This document shows positions 1-10,700 of a stretch of DNA of 64,000 nucleotides, piece after piece. The stretch is taken from NCBI GenBank assembly GCA_963805445.1, contig CAWDUI010000003.1, forward strand, positions 186,001 through 250,000, in the 5' to 3' direction. The stretch is from JAENVT01 sp963805445 (GTDB lineage: Bacteria > Actinomycetota > Acidimicrobiia > Acidimicrobiales > Ilumatobacteraceae). A program made the position numbers and the translations under genes. The notes beneath the pieces were generated by a model that worked only from the letters and a program-made list of their open reading frames with translations, ran no database searches and was not told the DNA's origin. Position 1 is the first letter of the stretch. Each line of letters begins with the position of its first letter.

Positions 1-426
1 GCCGGCACGCTGGGCGCCGGTGTCGCCGCCGGCATCGGCGCGAAAGCCGGTGCGCCCGATCGCGTCGTGGTGACGATCAGCGGTGACGGCGGCTTCTTGT
101 TCACCGCCACCGAACTGGCCACCGCGGTGCAGCATCACATCCGGGCCATCACCGTCGTGTTCAACGACAACGCCTACGGCAACGTGCGCCGCATCCAGCA
201 AGAGCGCTTCGGGGTGGAGCGAACGATTGCCTCGACACTGGTCAATCCCGACATCGTCGCCTTCGCCGAGAGCTTCGGGTGTCTCGGGTTACGCGCCCAT
301 GATCCGCATGAGCTCGCCGACGCGCTGCGCACGGCGATGGCCCACGACGGACCCGTCGTGATCGAGGTGCCGGTCGGCGAGGTGCCCTCGCCGTGGCCTT
401 TCATCGTGATGCCACGCGTTCGCTAG
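1..426 (+). CDS. Thiamine pyrophosphate-dependent enzyme, C-terminal part
   Basis: The window begins inside this gene, so only the last 141 residues are present. They form the TPP-binding domain of the acetolactate synthase/benzoylformate decarboxylase superfamily. The diphosphate- and metal-binding signature is visible: GDGG at residues 28-31 of the fragment, then FNDNAYGN at 54-61, the usual spacing between GDG and the Asn ligand. The protein would decarboxylate or ligate a 2-oxo acid, but substrate specificity cannot be read from this domain alone. The 3' end overlaps the 3' end of the convergent P-type ATPase gene by 26 bases. Confidence 0.85.
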   Translation, partial: AGTLGAGVAAGIGAKAGAPDRVVVTISGDGGFLFTATELATAVQHHIRAITVVFNDNAYGNVRRIQQERFGVERTIASTLVNPDIVAFAESFGCLGLRAHDPHELADALRTAMAHDGPVVIEVPVGEVPSPWPFIVMPRVR

Positions 427-2647
427 CCAACGGTTCGTGCGAATCGTCGGCGAGTGAGAGGAAGCTCTCGTCTTCCTGGCCGAAATGCAGTTCGAGAAGT
501 GCGTGCAGCCCATACAGAAGCCGCTGCAGTTCCTGCACATCAATGCGCGCTGGAGCATTGGCGCCGACCCGCTCGACGACCATGCCGAGCTGCGCTGTCA
601 GTTTGGCGATCTCGGCGTGCGCCCGACTCATCGTGCCCGTCGGATCGTCCCCGCCGAGCACACCGGCGATGACCGGGTAGAGCAGGCGGTCTTCCTCCGC
701 CTCGTGGGGACCAATGTCGTCGACCAGCAGGCGATATGCGAGGCGCACCGCATCCATCGCATCGACGTTGCCGGCACCGCCAAGACCGGCGGCAGCAGAG
801 CTCAACAGGGCCACTTCCGGACGAAGGGTGCGGTGCTCCAGCGCGAACCGTTGCGCCATCGCTGTTCCGGAGTCGTCGAGGCTTGGCTCCCCACGACCGG
901 CGCCGAGAGCGCGGAGCGCGTTGAGGATCACGGCAACGTCGATGACTTCCTGCAGCAAGGCGCCCGAGGTCGGTGGAAGCACACCGACTGCCGCCGCGAG
1001 CATCGCCAACAACGACAGGATCATCCCTGCCAGCACGCTCTGCAACGCGATGGAGCGAGCCCGCCGGGCGATCAGATGCGCCTCGCCAAGGCGATCGAGC
1101 CGGTCGACAGTCAATACGACATCAGCGGTCTCCGAGGAGGCGGTCGAGCCGCGGGCACCAATCGCAACGCCAACGGTGGCTGCGGCCAGCGCCGGCGCAT
1201 CGTTGATCCCGTCACCGACCATGATCGTGGAACCATTGGCCGTCTCGCGGCGCACGACCTCTACCTTGTCGGCCGGGGACTGCTGCGCAGCGATCTCGTC
1301 GACGCCCAGCATCGCTCCGACCGATGCCGCAACCTCCGCACGGTCGCCAGTCACCATCACCACACGACGAATCCCGCGTCGACGAAGGTTTCGAATCGTC
1401 CGTGCTGCGTCGGGCCGGATCGGATCGCTGAGGATCAGCGCACCTGCCGGCGAACCATCGATGCTGACGAAGACACACACGGCGCCCTCGAACTCAGCGA
1501 GCGATCGGGCCCGGACGACCCAATCCTCATCGCCGGCGACGCCCGCCCATGCACCGTTGCCAACGTGCACTTGCCGCCCCGACACGTGCCCGCCGGCGCC
1601 AGCACCTGGTTGCTCGGATGCATCGGTCGGCACGACCAGTTCGAGACCTCGCCGATGAGCGCTCCGAACGATCGCCGTCGCCAGGACATGGGGTGAGATC
1701 TGATCGAGGGAGGCGGCGAATCGAAGCACCTCGCTCGGCTCGAAGTCCTCGGCCGTCACAATCTCGACGATTGTCGGGCGGCCAACGGTCAGCGTGCCGG
1801 TCTTGTCGAACAACAAGACATCGGCAACTGCCAGTGCCTCGAGCGCGCCGCCGCCCTTCACGACCACGCCCCGACGGGCACACCGCGAGAGCCCCGACAC
1901 GATTGCAACCGGCGCGGCGAGGATCAGCGGACAGGGAGTTGCGACGACCAGCACGGCGACGGCGCGGACTGCATCGCCGGAAACCAGCCATGCCAGACCG
2001 GCGGTGGCGAACGAGACGAAGAGAAATGCCAATGCGTACCGGTCAGCAAGGCGAACGAAGGGCGAAGTCGACGCTGAAGCCTGTTCGACCAGACGGACAA
2101 TCCCTGCAAACGTGGAATCGGCGACGTTCGTGATCGCGACGATGTCGAACGGCCCTCCGGCGTTGACCGCGCCACTTCTGACGATGTCATCGGCATCGCG
2201 CTGCACCGGCAAGGATTCGCCGGTCAAGGCGCTCTCGTCGATCACGGCGGGTGCTCCACGAACCGTTCCGTCGACGGGCACGACCTCGCCGGGCTGCACG
2301 AGTAAGACGTCGCCGACGGCGACAGCGTCGAGCGGACAATTCGCCAGCTGTCCGTGCTCATACCGATGGGCGACCCGCGGACCATGTTCGAGCAGCGCCC
2401 GCAGCTCGCGCTCGGCACGTCCGGCGGCCCAGTGCTCGAGGGCGCGCCCCGTCGTGAGCATGACGGTGATGATGGCGCCGGCGAGATGCTCGCCGACCAG
2501 CAATGTTCCGACCAGCGCGGCGAGGGCGATCAGATCGACGCCCACGCGGCGATGCAACAGTGCCTGAAGCACCCAGACACACGCGAACACGATTCCGATC
2601 AGTGTTGCTGCAATCAGGATGCCCGACATGAAAGCGAATCCGCTCAT
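401..2647 (-). CDS. Heavy-metal P-type ATPase with C-terminal hemerythrin domain
   Basis: This 748-residue membrane cation pump of the P1B type has the actuator motif TGES at 142-145, the transmembrane metal motif TPCPL at 237-241, the phosphorylation motif DKTGT at 281-285 and the hinge GDGIND at 478-483. It has no N-terminal metal-binding (HMA) domain. The usual HP dipeptide of the nucleotide domain reads SPHV (318-321). After the last membrane helices (about 531-580) a second domain begins, about 595-730. Its His and Glu pattern (H605, H648, E651/E652, H677, H715, H721, E725) is that of a hemerythrin (HHE) di-iron domain. The transported metal is unknown. The hemerythrin domain may sense oxygen or iron, or may deliver or bind the ion. 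No operon partner is seen; carD follows downstream on the same strand. Confidence 0.88.
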   Translation of the reverse strand: MSGFAFMSGILIAATLIGIVFACVWVLQALLHRRVGVDLIALAALVGTLLVGEHLAGAIITVMLTTGRALEHWAAGRAERELRALLEHGPRVAHRYEHGQLANCPLDAVAVGDVLLVQPGEVVPVDGTVRGAPAVIDESALTGESLPVQRDADDIVRSGAVNAGGPFDIVAITNVADSTFAGIVRLVEQASASTSPFVRLADRYALAFLFVSFATAGLAWLVSGDAVRAVAVLVVATPCPLILAAPVAIVSGLSRCARRGVVVKGGGALEALAVADVLLFDKTGTLTVGRPTIVEIVTAEDFEPSEVLRFAASLDQISPHVLATAIVRSAHRRGLELVVPTDASEQPGAGAGGHVSGRQVHVGNGAWAGVAGDEDWVVRARSLAEFEGAVCVFVSIDGSPAGALILSDPIRPDAARTIRNLRRRGIRRVVMVTGDRAEVAASVGAMLGVDEIAAQQSPADKVEVVRRETANGSTIMVGDGINDAPALAAATVGVAIGARGSTASSETADVVLTVDRLDRLGEAHLIARRARSIALQSVLAGMILSLLAMLAAAVGVLPPTSGALLQEVIDVAVILNALRALGAGRGEPSLDDSGTAMAQRFALEHRTLRPEVALLSSAAAGLGGAGNVDAMDAVRLAYRLLVDDIGPHEAEEDRLLYPVIAGVLGGDDPTGTMSRAHAEIAKLTAQLGMVVERVGANAPARIDVQELQRLLYGLHALLELHFGQEDESFLSLADDSHEPLASERVASR

Positions 2648-2709
2648 GTATCAACTCTGCCGATTGAACTCGTCAATCACCAGGGTCGAACGACCATTCG
2701 GCAGAAGGC

Positions 2710-3231
2710 TCAGGCCTTCTTCTTGACTTCCTTCGGTGGCTTCAGCACGCCCTTGGCCAATGCCTCGTCGAGGTACTTCTCGGCATCTTCTGCGCTGACC
2801 CGCAGGGCCGGCGCGATCTCACTGATGAGGTTGATGCGGGCCCTGTCGTACATGGTGCGCTCGGCAGCCGACAACGACGCGTCGCGGTTGCGCGCGGCGA
2901 GGTTTCGAACGACCTCGGCGACCTGGTACACGTCGCCACTCTTCAGCTTCTCCTGGTGGTTCTTGAACCGGCGACTCCAGTTGGATGGAACCCGGGGGTC
3001 GGGCTTCGACAGCACCGAGACCAGGTCCTCGAGCTCGTCGGCATTGACCGGCGGGCGAACGCCCACCTCGTCGGTCTTCAGCGTCGGCACCGACAGGGTC
3101 ATCTCGTTGATGACGGTGCGCAGGATCAAATACTCCTGCGTCGACCCGAACGCTTCCATCTTCTTGGTTCCCTGCACGATGCACGCGCCATGCTGGGGAT
3201 AAATGACGGTGTCGCCCTTTTTGAACTTCAC
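2710..3231 (-). CDS. carD: CarD family RNA polymerase-binding transcription factor
   Basis: This 173-residue protein opens with the CarD/CdnL N-terminal domain (KFKKGDTVIYPQHGA), which contacts the RNA polymerase beta subunit. The C-terminal helical DNA-binding part includes NWSRR and KLKSGDVYQVAEVVR, matching mycobacterial CarD closely. CarD stabilises open promoter complexes and affects rRNA transcription. I chose the GTG at 3231 because GAGG lies 6 bases upstream. An in-frame ATG at 3243 would add MRSC but has no good ribosome binding site. The lysine-rich C-terminus (KPPKEVKKKA) extends past the mycobacterial protein. The gene appears monocistronic, with the serine hydrolase gene ending just upstream. 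Confidence 0.93.
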   Translation of the reverse strand: MKFKKGDTVIYPQHGACIVQGTKKMEAFGSTQEYLILRTVINEMTLSVPTLKTDEVGVRPPVNADELEDLVSVLSKPDPRVPSNWSRRFKNHQEKLKSGDVYQVAEVVRNLAARNRDASLSAAERTMYDRARINLISEIAPALRVSAEDAEKYLDEALAKGVLKPPKEVKKKA

Positions 3232-3268
3232 ACACGACCTCATGCGGCTCGAACTGCGGACTTGTTTA

Positions 3269-3299
3269 GGGTAGGGCGAGATCGCTCGAATCCCTACCC
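3269..3299 (-). terminator. Hairpin between serine hydrolase gene and carD
   Basis: GGGTAGGG (3269-3276) and CCCTACCC (3292-3299) are perfect 8-base inverted repeats, extended inside by CGAG/CTCG with a 3-base bulge. The stop codon of the upstream serine hydrolase lies in the arm. No clear T-run follows, so termination is inferred from position. The distal arm also contains TACCCT, a plausible -10 box for carD on the minus strand. Confidence 0.4.
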
Positions 3300-4732
3300 G
3301 CCGGCCTCCTCGTAGAGCTGAAGTCTTGGTGGCACGTGTGGCGACAACTCCAGGTCGAACTCCCTCTCCGTGCCGTCGGCGTGGCGCAGAGTCGCCAATC
3401 CGCGCATCGGTGTGACCGCTGTTACACCAGCCACGCCGAGACTGCCGTGAGCCGCTGTCCACGCCGCGGCCCGAGCGGCCCGCCTGGCCAGCGGTTCGTC
3501 GAGTGCGACGTTGTCGGCGAACAGATCGTTCGGCGGCATCGTCGGTCCAGTCCGACAACAACACTGCGAGCCGATCGGCAGCGTCTCGAGCAGCGCCGCG
3601 CTCGGGCGGCGAACAACGGCCGGGACCAGCGCCGTGGTCGTCGAGGATCTCCATCATCCGACGGGTCATGGCCGACATCGGCACGTAGGTCGCGTTGCCG
3701 AGCGCGATCACGCCGATGCCGCGGCCGGGCAGCCAGCGCATGTTCGAGCCGTAGCCGGGCAGGCCGCCCGAATGGAACACGAAGTGCCCGAACCGGGTGT
3801 CGTGGGCGACGAACAACCCGAAGCCGTACGCCGCGGCCGTCGATCCGCTCCGGTATGACCTCGTCGCCCTCACCACTGGGCGCCGTGTACTCCGTCGGGA
3901 ACGCTCGTTGGATCTGCTGCATCTCGCGGCGCGAGGCGCGGCCGCAGCGGTCCGTCATCGATGTCGTCACGGGGAGGAAATGCATCGGCCAGCCACCTGA
4001 CCCATCGGGCCAGATCGCTCGACGCACGACCACAGCCCACCCATCGGGGCGATCGCTCCGTCACCGAGGGGCGCCAGGTCGGCCACACGCCGGCCGTCGA
4101 CCACGTCGTACGGCCGGGCCCAGTCGTCGTGGTGCGGTTGTATCCACGTCGTGCGATCCATCGCCAGCGGCCGCAGCAGGTTGTCGGCTGATGAACTCCT
4201 GCGCTGACCGCCCCGTCAGGCGCGGATCAGCCGGCCCAACATTCCGAACCCGAGGTTCGAGTACTCGCCGTGGCTCTGTGGCGCCCAGGCAAACGTCGCC
4301 CCGTGTCGCAACAACTCATCGAGCCCGTCGTCGGAGATGTCGACGTGGCGATCGGCCCACACGTCGTCAGTGACCAGGCCACTGGCCATCGACAAGCAGA
4401 TGGCGCACGGTGATCGGTGGCGAATCGGTCGTCGGCCCGACGACGGCGGCGAACTCCGGGGCGATCTCGGCAATCGGATCGTCGAGCCGCAGCAACCCGC
4501 GATCGCGGAGCAGGAGGATCGCCGACGCCGTGAAGCTCTTGGTCATCGAGGCGATGCGGAAGACCGTGTGTTCGGTCGGCAGCGCATCAGGCTCCGCGGC
4601 CTGAGCTCCGGTCATCACCAGTTCGCCATCAGCGACGACACCCCACGAGATCGAGCACTGCCGCTGCCGCGATCGCAGCGCGACCAACCGCTCGATGTCG
4701 GCGCGGGCGGCATTGAACGGGTCGGTGGGCAT
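3294..4732 (-). CDS. Serine hydrolase, beta-lactamase/PBP class C family (frameshifted)
   Basis: Several reading frames in a row encode one serine beta-lactamase-like protein (PF00144) of about 480 residues. The SxxK nucleophile motif appears as SMTKSF, the second motif as YSN, and the third (KTG-equivalent) as HSGGLPGYGS. Frame changes lie near 4395, 4200, 4045, 3880, 3650 and 3545. No motif is lost and no isolated in-frame stop is evident between the changes, so sequence error is at least as likely as a true pseudogene. The start is taken as the ATG at 4732 (MPTDPFNAAR). Family members are periplasmic or membrane-associated peptidases, esterases or beta-lactamases; the substrate here is unknown. 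It is divergent from the cyclase gene, with a large palindrome between them. Confidence 0.65.
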
Positions 4733-4791
4733 TGCCGCAATCCTTGTCGATGCCGGCGCTCCGCCCGACCGTCCTTTGCGCACATCCAATC

Positions 4792-4831
4792 GGGCAGCCC
4801 CGAAAAGCTACGTACCGTTCTGGGGCTGCCC
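4792..4831. promoter_or_regulatory. 40-base palindrome in divergent promoter region
   Basis: GGGCAGCCCC (4792-4801) and GGGGCTGCCC (4822-4831) are perfect 10-base inverted repeats. The spacer has its own symmetric centre TACGTA (4809-4814) on the same axis, and 16 of 20 positions are symmetric overall. It sits between the divergent serine hydrolase (ATG 4732) and cyclase (ATG 4932) genes. That is where an operator for a dimeric regulator would be expected; the regulator is unknown. Confidence 0.4.
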
Positions 4832-4931
4832 AGTTGGGGCGGCCGGCTGCGACGCCATCGTGGCGAATCACTCCACTGGGCTACATTCGGACGTCACCCA
4901 CCGACGCCGAACCGAACTCCAGGGCGCATCA

Positions 4932-7706
4932 ATGGACAGCGCTTCAACATCATCACGCCATGCTCAGCACCGCCCGCGGCCCGCGGTGCGGCCGAGCACG
5001 CGCCCGATGCCGACCGGACGACTGGCGTTCCTGTTCACCGATCTCGAGGGCTCGACACGGCAGTGGGAAGCCGAGCCCGACCTCATGCACCTCGCCGTCT
5101 CGCGGCACGACGAGCTGATGGTTGGCCTGATCGAGCGCAACGACGGCATCGTCTTTTCGACCGCCGGCGACGGCTTCGTCGCCGCGTTTGCTCGCACCGC
5201 CGATGCCATCGCCGCGGCAATCGACCTGCAATGGGCGCTGGCCAACGAGCCGTGGGACTCGCCGATCATCATCCGGGCGCGCATGGGGATCCACATCGGG
5301 ATCGCCAACCTACGCGGGGCCAACTACTTCGGGTCGGTGGTCAACCGCGCCGCGTGCGCATCATGTCGACCGGTCACGGCGGTCAGATCCTGCTGTCCAA
5401 CGATGCTCGCGCCGAGTGTCCCGAGATCGCCGTGACGGATCTCGGGCTGCACTACCTCAAGGACCTGTCGACACCAGAGCACGTGTGGCAGGTTGTCGTC
5501 GACGGGCTGCCGCACGAGTTCCCGGCGTTGCGTTCGCTCGATCGGATGCGGGCCGACCTGCCCACTCAGCTGAGCGGTTTCGTGGGCCGTTCGGGGGAGA
5601 TCGCCGATGTGCTCGAACTGCTCGTATCGAGCCGGCTCGTCACGCTGCGCGGCCTCGGCGGCATCGGCAAGACGCGGTTGTCGCTGCAGATCGCTGCCGA
5701 GGCAATCGGCCAGTCGGTCGACACTGCACGTTTCGTCGAACTGTCGCCACTGGCTGACAGCGCATCGCTGCCATTCCATGTCCTCAAGACACTCGGGCTG
5801 ACACAGCCCGCCGGACAGACCCCCGTCGAGACGATCGCGACCTCGATCGGGTCGTCGTCGACACTGCTGGTGTTCGACAACTGCGAGCATCTCGGCGCTG
5901 CGATCCCCGCGCTCACGACCGAACTGCTCGGTGCCTGCCCCCACCTCCGGATCCTCGCCACCAGCCGGATCGCTCTCGGCGTCGTCGGCGAGCGTGTCTA
6001 TGCGATCGAGGCGCTGCCCACGGGCAGCCACGACTCGCCGGCCGAGCAGATGTTCGTCTCCCGCGCGCAGTCGGCCAACGCCAACATCGATCTCGGCGGT
6101 CCACGCGAAGCCGTCGTTTCGCGAATCTGCCGACGTCTCGACGGCATTCCGCTGGCCATCGAGCTCGCGGCCGCCCGCGTGCGATCGATGACACCCGAAG
6201 AGATCGAGCATCACCTCGACGAACGGTTCCGCCTGCTGCGCAGCACCAAGGGGTTCGATGAGCGGCACCGCGTGCTGTACGACACGCTCGAATGGTCGTA
6301 CCAGCACCTCGAGCCGCAGCTGCAGCTCCTGCTCCGCCGGCTGTCGGTCTTTGCCGGCCACTTCTCCGCGGCCGACGCGGTGGCGATCGTCGGCGGCGAC
6401 AACGATCTGCTGACGGTCTCCGATCAGCTCGACGAGCTCGTCGACCACTCGATGGTTCTCGTCGACGTCTCTGGCGAGATCGCCGAGTACCGCCTGCTCG
6501 ACACGGTGCGCGACTTCGGCGACTCGGCGCTCGGCGACGAGCGCGAGTCAGTGCGCGCTCGGCATGCCCTGCACTACGCAACCCTCTCGCTTCGTCTCTA
6601 CGGCGAGATGTTGAGCCCCGACGAGGGCGCGGCGGTGCAGCACCGCAACCGTGCCGACGACGACATCCGCGCCGCATACATGTGGAGCCGTGCCAACAAT
6701 CGCGTCGACCTCGTGGTCGCACTGGTCGCGCGTGCGGCGATCGACGTGTTGATGCACGGCAGGGTCGAGGTGGCGGTTTGGGCGACCGAAACCGTTGAGC
6801 GAATGGACCTCGACGCAATCTCCATCGCCGATCAGTGCTGCCTGCATCAGACGGCAGCGTGCCTCGAGATCAATGAAGGCCGTGTCGACCGAGCCCGCGA
6901 CCTCGTCGCCCGGGCCGAAGCCTTGAGCCTCGGGCTGGCGCCCGACGAGATCCCGGTCGACCTCGTCGGCGGGAGCTCCGTCTGCTTCTTTCTCGGTCAG
7001 CTCGTCGACGGTGACGCCATCGCCGAGCGGCTCAGCGCCCGGCTTGCGCCGCTCGGCGCGTCGACTGCCTTGGGCGTCCTCCTGGTCAGCAGGTCGGCGA
7101 TACACAGCTACTCCAACCGCCCCGGAAGCGCACTCGAGTTCGCTCAGCAGGCATTGGGCATGCTGGCGCCCGACGACGTGCCGACATGGCGCACGCTGGC
7201 CGAGTGGCAGGTCGCCCGTCATTCCGACCTCGATCCGATCGAATTGTCGGAGCGAGTCACGTTCTATCGCGACCGATTCCAGCAGGTTCGCAACTCGTTC
7301 CTCGCAGCCACCGCGGCGCGCCAACTCGTCGGGCTCGAGTCCGCGCAGTCTCAGGCAATGGCGAATGCCGTGGAGGGCATGGCCAAGCTCTCGTTGGCGG
7401 ACCCTCGCGAGGCGATCGGTTGGATGATGCAATCAGCCATCCTGCTGTTGCGCGCCGGTCGCCATCGGGCCGCTCTCGCCATCATCGGTTGGGAACAGCG
7501 CAACCGCGTCACGCCCGTGCACCCGGATCAGCTTTCAGCGATCGAACGACTCATGCCGGCCGCACGAGAGAGTCTCGGCGACACCGAGGTTGCGGTGGCG
7601 ACCGACGCGCTCGAGTTCGAACACGCTCCGCGGCGCCGTCGACTTCACCAGCGCGGCGTTGATCGATGCATCGCGCCCCGCGGCGAGCACTCCTGCTGGG
7701 GGTTAG
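4932..7706 (+). CDS. Class III adenylate cyclase domain-AAA ATPase signalling protein (two frameshifts)
   Basis: The reconstructed protein has about 920 residues. The N-terminus (about 25-165) is a class III nucleotide cyclase domain. Metal-binding aspartates lie in LFTDLEGST and STAGDGF, followed by RMGIHIG. Next comes an NB-ARC/LuxR-associated ATPase module with Walker A GLGGIGKTRLS, Walker B TLLVFDNCEH, and the arginine-containing ILATSR and DGIPLAIELAAARVR motifs. A helical TPR-like region follows. Frame changes are needed near 5350 (inside the cyclase domain) and near 7620. After the second change the protein ends SRPAASTPAGG with a stop at 7704-7706. The start is ATG 4932, preceded by AGGG at a 7-base spacing. 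Such cyclase-ATPase fusions are common in Actinomycetota, and their ligands are mostly unknown. The end overlaps the convergent oxidoreductase gene by 4 bases. Confidence 0.75.
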
Positions 7707-10700
7707 AAGACCACCGTCGGGTCATAGGCATCCCACAGGACCCGGCCGACGTCCTGCCGGAAGTTCATCTCGATCTTGAAGGCCACCTTCACCTCCTGCT
7801 CGGCGATCCCGAGATCGACCGCCAGCGGATGGCTCTGCACATCCTTGATGGTGAGGGCGTACGACGTCGGCAGCTGTTGGAACGAGACCGTCTCGATGCC
7901 GGCATGCGAATCACAGACCTGCTGGAGGGCCGCGTCGGTGCCGTTCTCGATCGATCGGAACTGTTTGAGATAGACCTCCGGCAACGCCATGTCGACCGCA
8001 TCGTCGGTGAGATCCACAGCGATCCCGAAGCGTTCGGTGAGGTCGAGCTGATGCTGTGCCTTCACCGAGTCGACCACGGCCCGGGCGAACGCGCCGACGG
8101 TGGTTCCGGTATGCGACTCCCCGATCGTGTTCGCCGTGGGAGTCAACCGCAACAGTTCGAGGTACGCAGGCTGGCTGTCGGGCGCGAAATCAAGCCCATA
8201 GGTCTTCAACGACAGCGATGCGTCCGCGGCACTCGGGAGCTGGATGATGCCCATGGACTTCGGCCAGCCGTACATCTCCCGGCCCGTCGCCATCGACATC
8301 GGGTTGTCGACCCAGATGTACGACGTGAACATCCAGAAGTTCGTGGCGGTCTTCTCCGCGCCCTTGCCGGTCACCTTCACGACCGGCACCCACACCGCGA
8401 GCTGGGCTTCGTTGACACTCCCGTAGGTGTTGTACGGCGCAGTCAGGGGCACGACGTTGACGATGTCGCCGATGCTCAACATCACCATCGGCGCCAGCGG
8501 ACGGAACTCCGCGGCACCCAAGGTGGGCCGCGTCAACACCTTGTCGATCAGGCGCTCCAGCGCGCCGATGTCGGCCATGACCATGAACGAGTACAGCGTG
8601 GTGTTCTTGCAGTCGTACGGACCGGGAAACGTGTCGAGCCCACCGAACTCGACATAGCCCGGTGGCCCGGCAACGCCACGCCCGTCGACCAGTGGACCGT
8701 GCTCTCCCGGCACGTAGGACGGCGAGCCGCACAACGCCCGCGAGGCCATGCGCCCCGAGGCAAAGGCGGCCTCGACGGAGCCGCCGTCGATGCCGTTGCG
8801 CGTCCAGTCGCCTGCCAACGCCAGGTTCGTGTAGCCGCTTTCGTCGGATCGCAACCGGTACTCCACCGTGCCCTTGCCGGTGGTGACGTATCGCTCGGTG
8901 CCTTGTGTGTTGGCGCGCCAGTACTGGGCGTCGAACCGTGCCTCGCCGGAGCCATTGCTGTCGTCGACGAGCACGTTCCAGTCGAACCCCGCCGAACCCG
9001 CCGCCTTCGGCCACACGTGCTGAACGTCGGACGAGAGGTAGTCGAGCGCTTGGCGCTTGACGGCCGCCAGATCGGCGGGGTGATCCGGCAGATCGGTCAG
9101 TGGCCCGCAGAAGTAGCCGATGCTCTTGACCTCGCCGGGAGGGAACGCCTCGCTGCCGATCAGGTGCGACATGTCGCAGTACGTGTCGAGCGGTTCGACG
9201 TAGCTGGTCGAGATGGAGCTTGCCGTCGGCGACCAGCCCAGATCTTCCGTCGTCTCGCCGCACCACACCTGCACGGCGCGGGTGCCCACGGTGCGGAGGT
9301 TGTCGAGCATCGCCTGGAACCTCGGACTGCGCTCGCCCCCCAGGTCGGAGCAGATCGGCTGCAACCCGCCAACCGAGATGCCCAGCACCACCTGGTCGAA
9401 GTCGACTCCACGATGCAGCACGGTCGGCCTGCGGTTCAAGGGGTTGGCCACCTGCTCCAGATCGACACCGGTTGTGCGCAGTCGATCGCCGTCGACGATG
9501 TGGTCCCACGCCGGCTCCGACGACCAGCACGGCAATCCGCCGACATCGATCAGGTACGGGTAGTCGGTGGTGGGATCGACCTGCTGAATCACCTCGATCG
9601 TGTCGATGACGTCGTCGTCGTTCGCCGGGGTCAGCTTCGACACCCAGTTGAACATCTTGAACTCGACACCCCGCTTCGACAGCACCTCGTACATCGGCCC
9701 GAAGATCGTGTCGCCCATCCCCGCCATCATCTTGTAGGTGATCGACCCCTTGTAGAGGCAGCCGATGCGCACCAGCGCCTCGATCGACTGGCCGGCAGCA
9801 AGGTTCGGTTTCGTCGGATCACCGCCCTCGAACCCGAACGTGAGGTCGTAGAGACCACGCACGATCGGCGAGTTGTCGACCGAGAACTGCATTGCTCCGT
9901 TGCGCAGCAGCCATGCACTGAACTCCTCGCCGTTGACCTTCTGAAACCCGTCGCCGAGCAGGTCGTCGTCGACGATCCCGGCCACCATCGTGCCAACGAG
10001 ATCGAGCGAGGTGAACGCAAATCGAGGCTCGTTGTCCTGCAAGTGGTGTTCCATCCACAGCTTCCAGAGCAGGTCACGGGCGGTCCGCAGCGCTTTGCCG
10101 ACCTCACCGAACGAATTGGCCAGCAGGTGCTCGAAGCCGGATTCGAGACGGTGCAACTCGGTTGCCAGCAGCCTGACGACCTCGCGTTGCACCTCGTGCT
10201 CGGTCGCTTCGCCCAGTTCGCGGAACCAACGCAACACGTGCTCGCTGACCTCGTGGACCACCGCGCCGATGAGGCTTCGGTGCGGTGGTTCGGCAGGCGC
10301 CACCACCTCCTCGCGATGTACGCCGGTGATCGATTCGATCCTGCCGAGGACCGCATCGATCGCCCTGCGGATCGCCTCACCGAGGTGTACGCGGTCGCCG
10401 TCGCCGGGGATGCGGTCATTCGAGGGGAAGTTGAGGACCTGTTTGTTCCACGTGGCAGCGTGCTGATCGAAGAACACCAACTCGTGGCACGGACTGAACG
10501 CCTTCTCCCACGTCGACAGCGGCGCGTTGGGATCTCGATTCAGCTCGGTGTAGGCCCGCTGAACGAGGTCGAATGCGTTGTCGTAGAAACCGAACAGCAC
10601 GTGCAGGCCGTGCTCCTCGATCCGTTGGTGATGCGCGGCATTGCGCCCACTCGCACACTTCCCGCCCAACCGCCAGCCGGGCTGGTACACCGTCACGTGG

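Noticed and set aside
2710..3876. A 388-codon frame fusing a beta-lactamase-like end to CarD
   Set aside because: CarD has its own start with a ribosome binding site at 3231. The fusion arises only from a frame change in the hydrolase gene.
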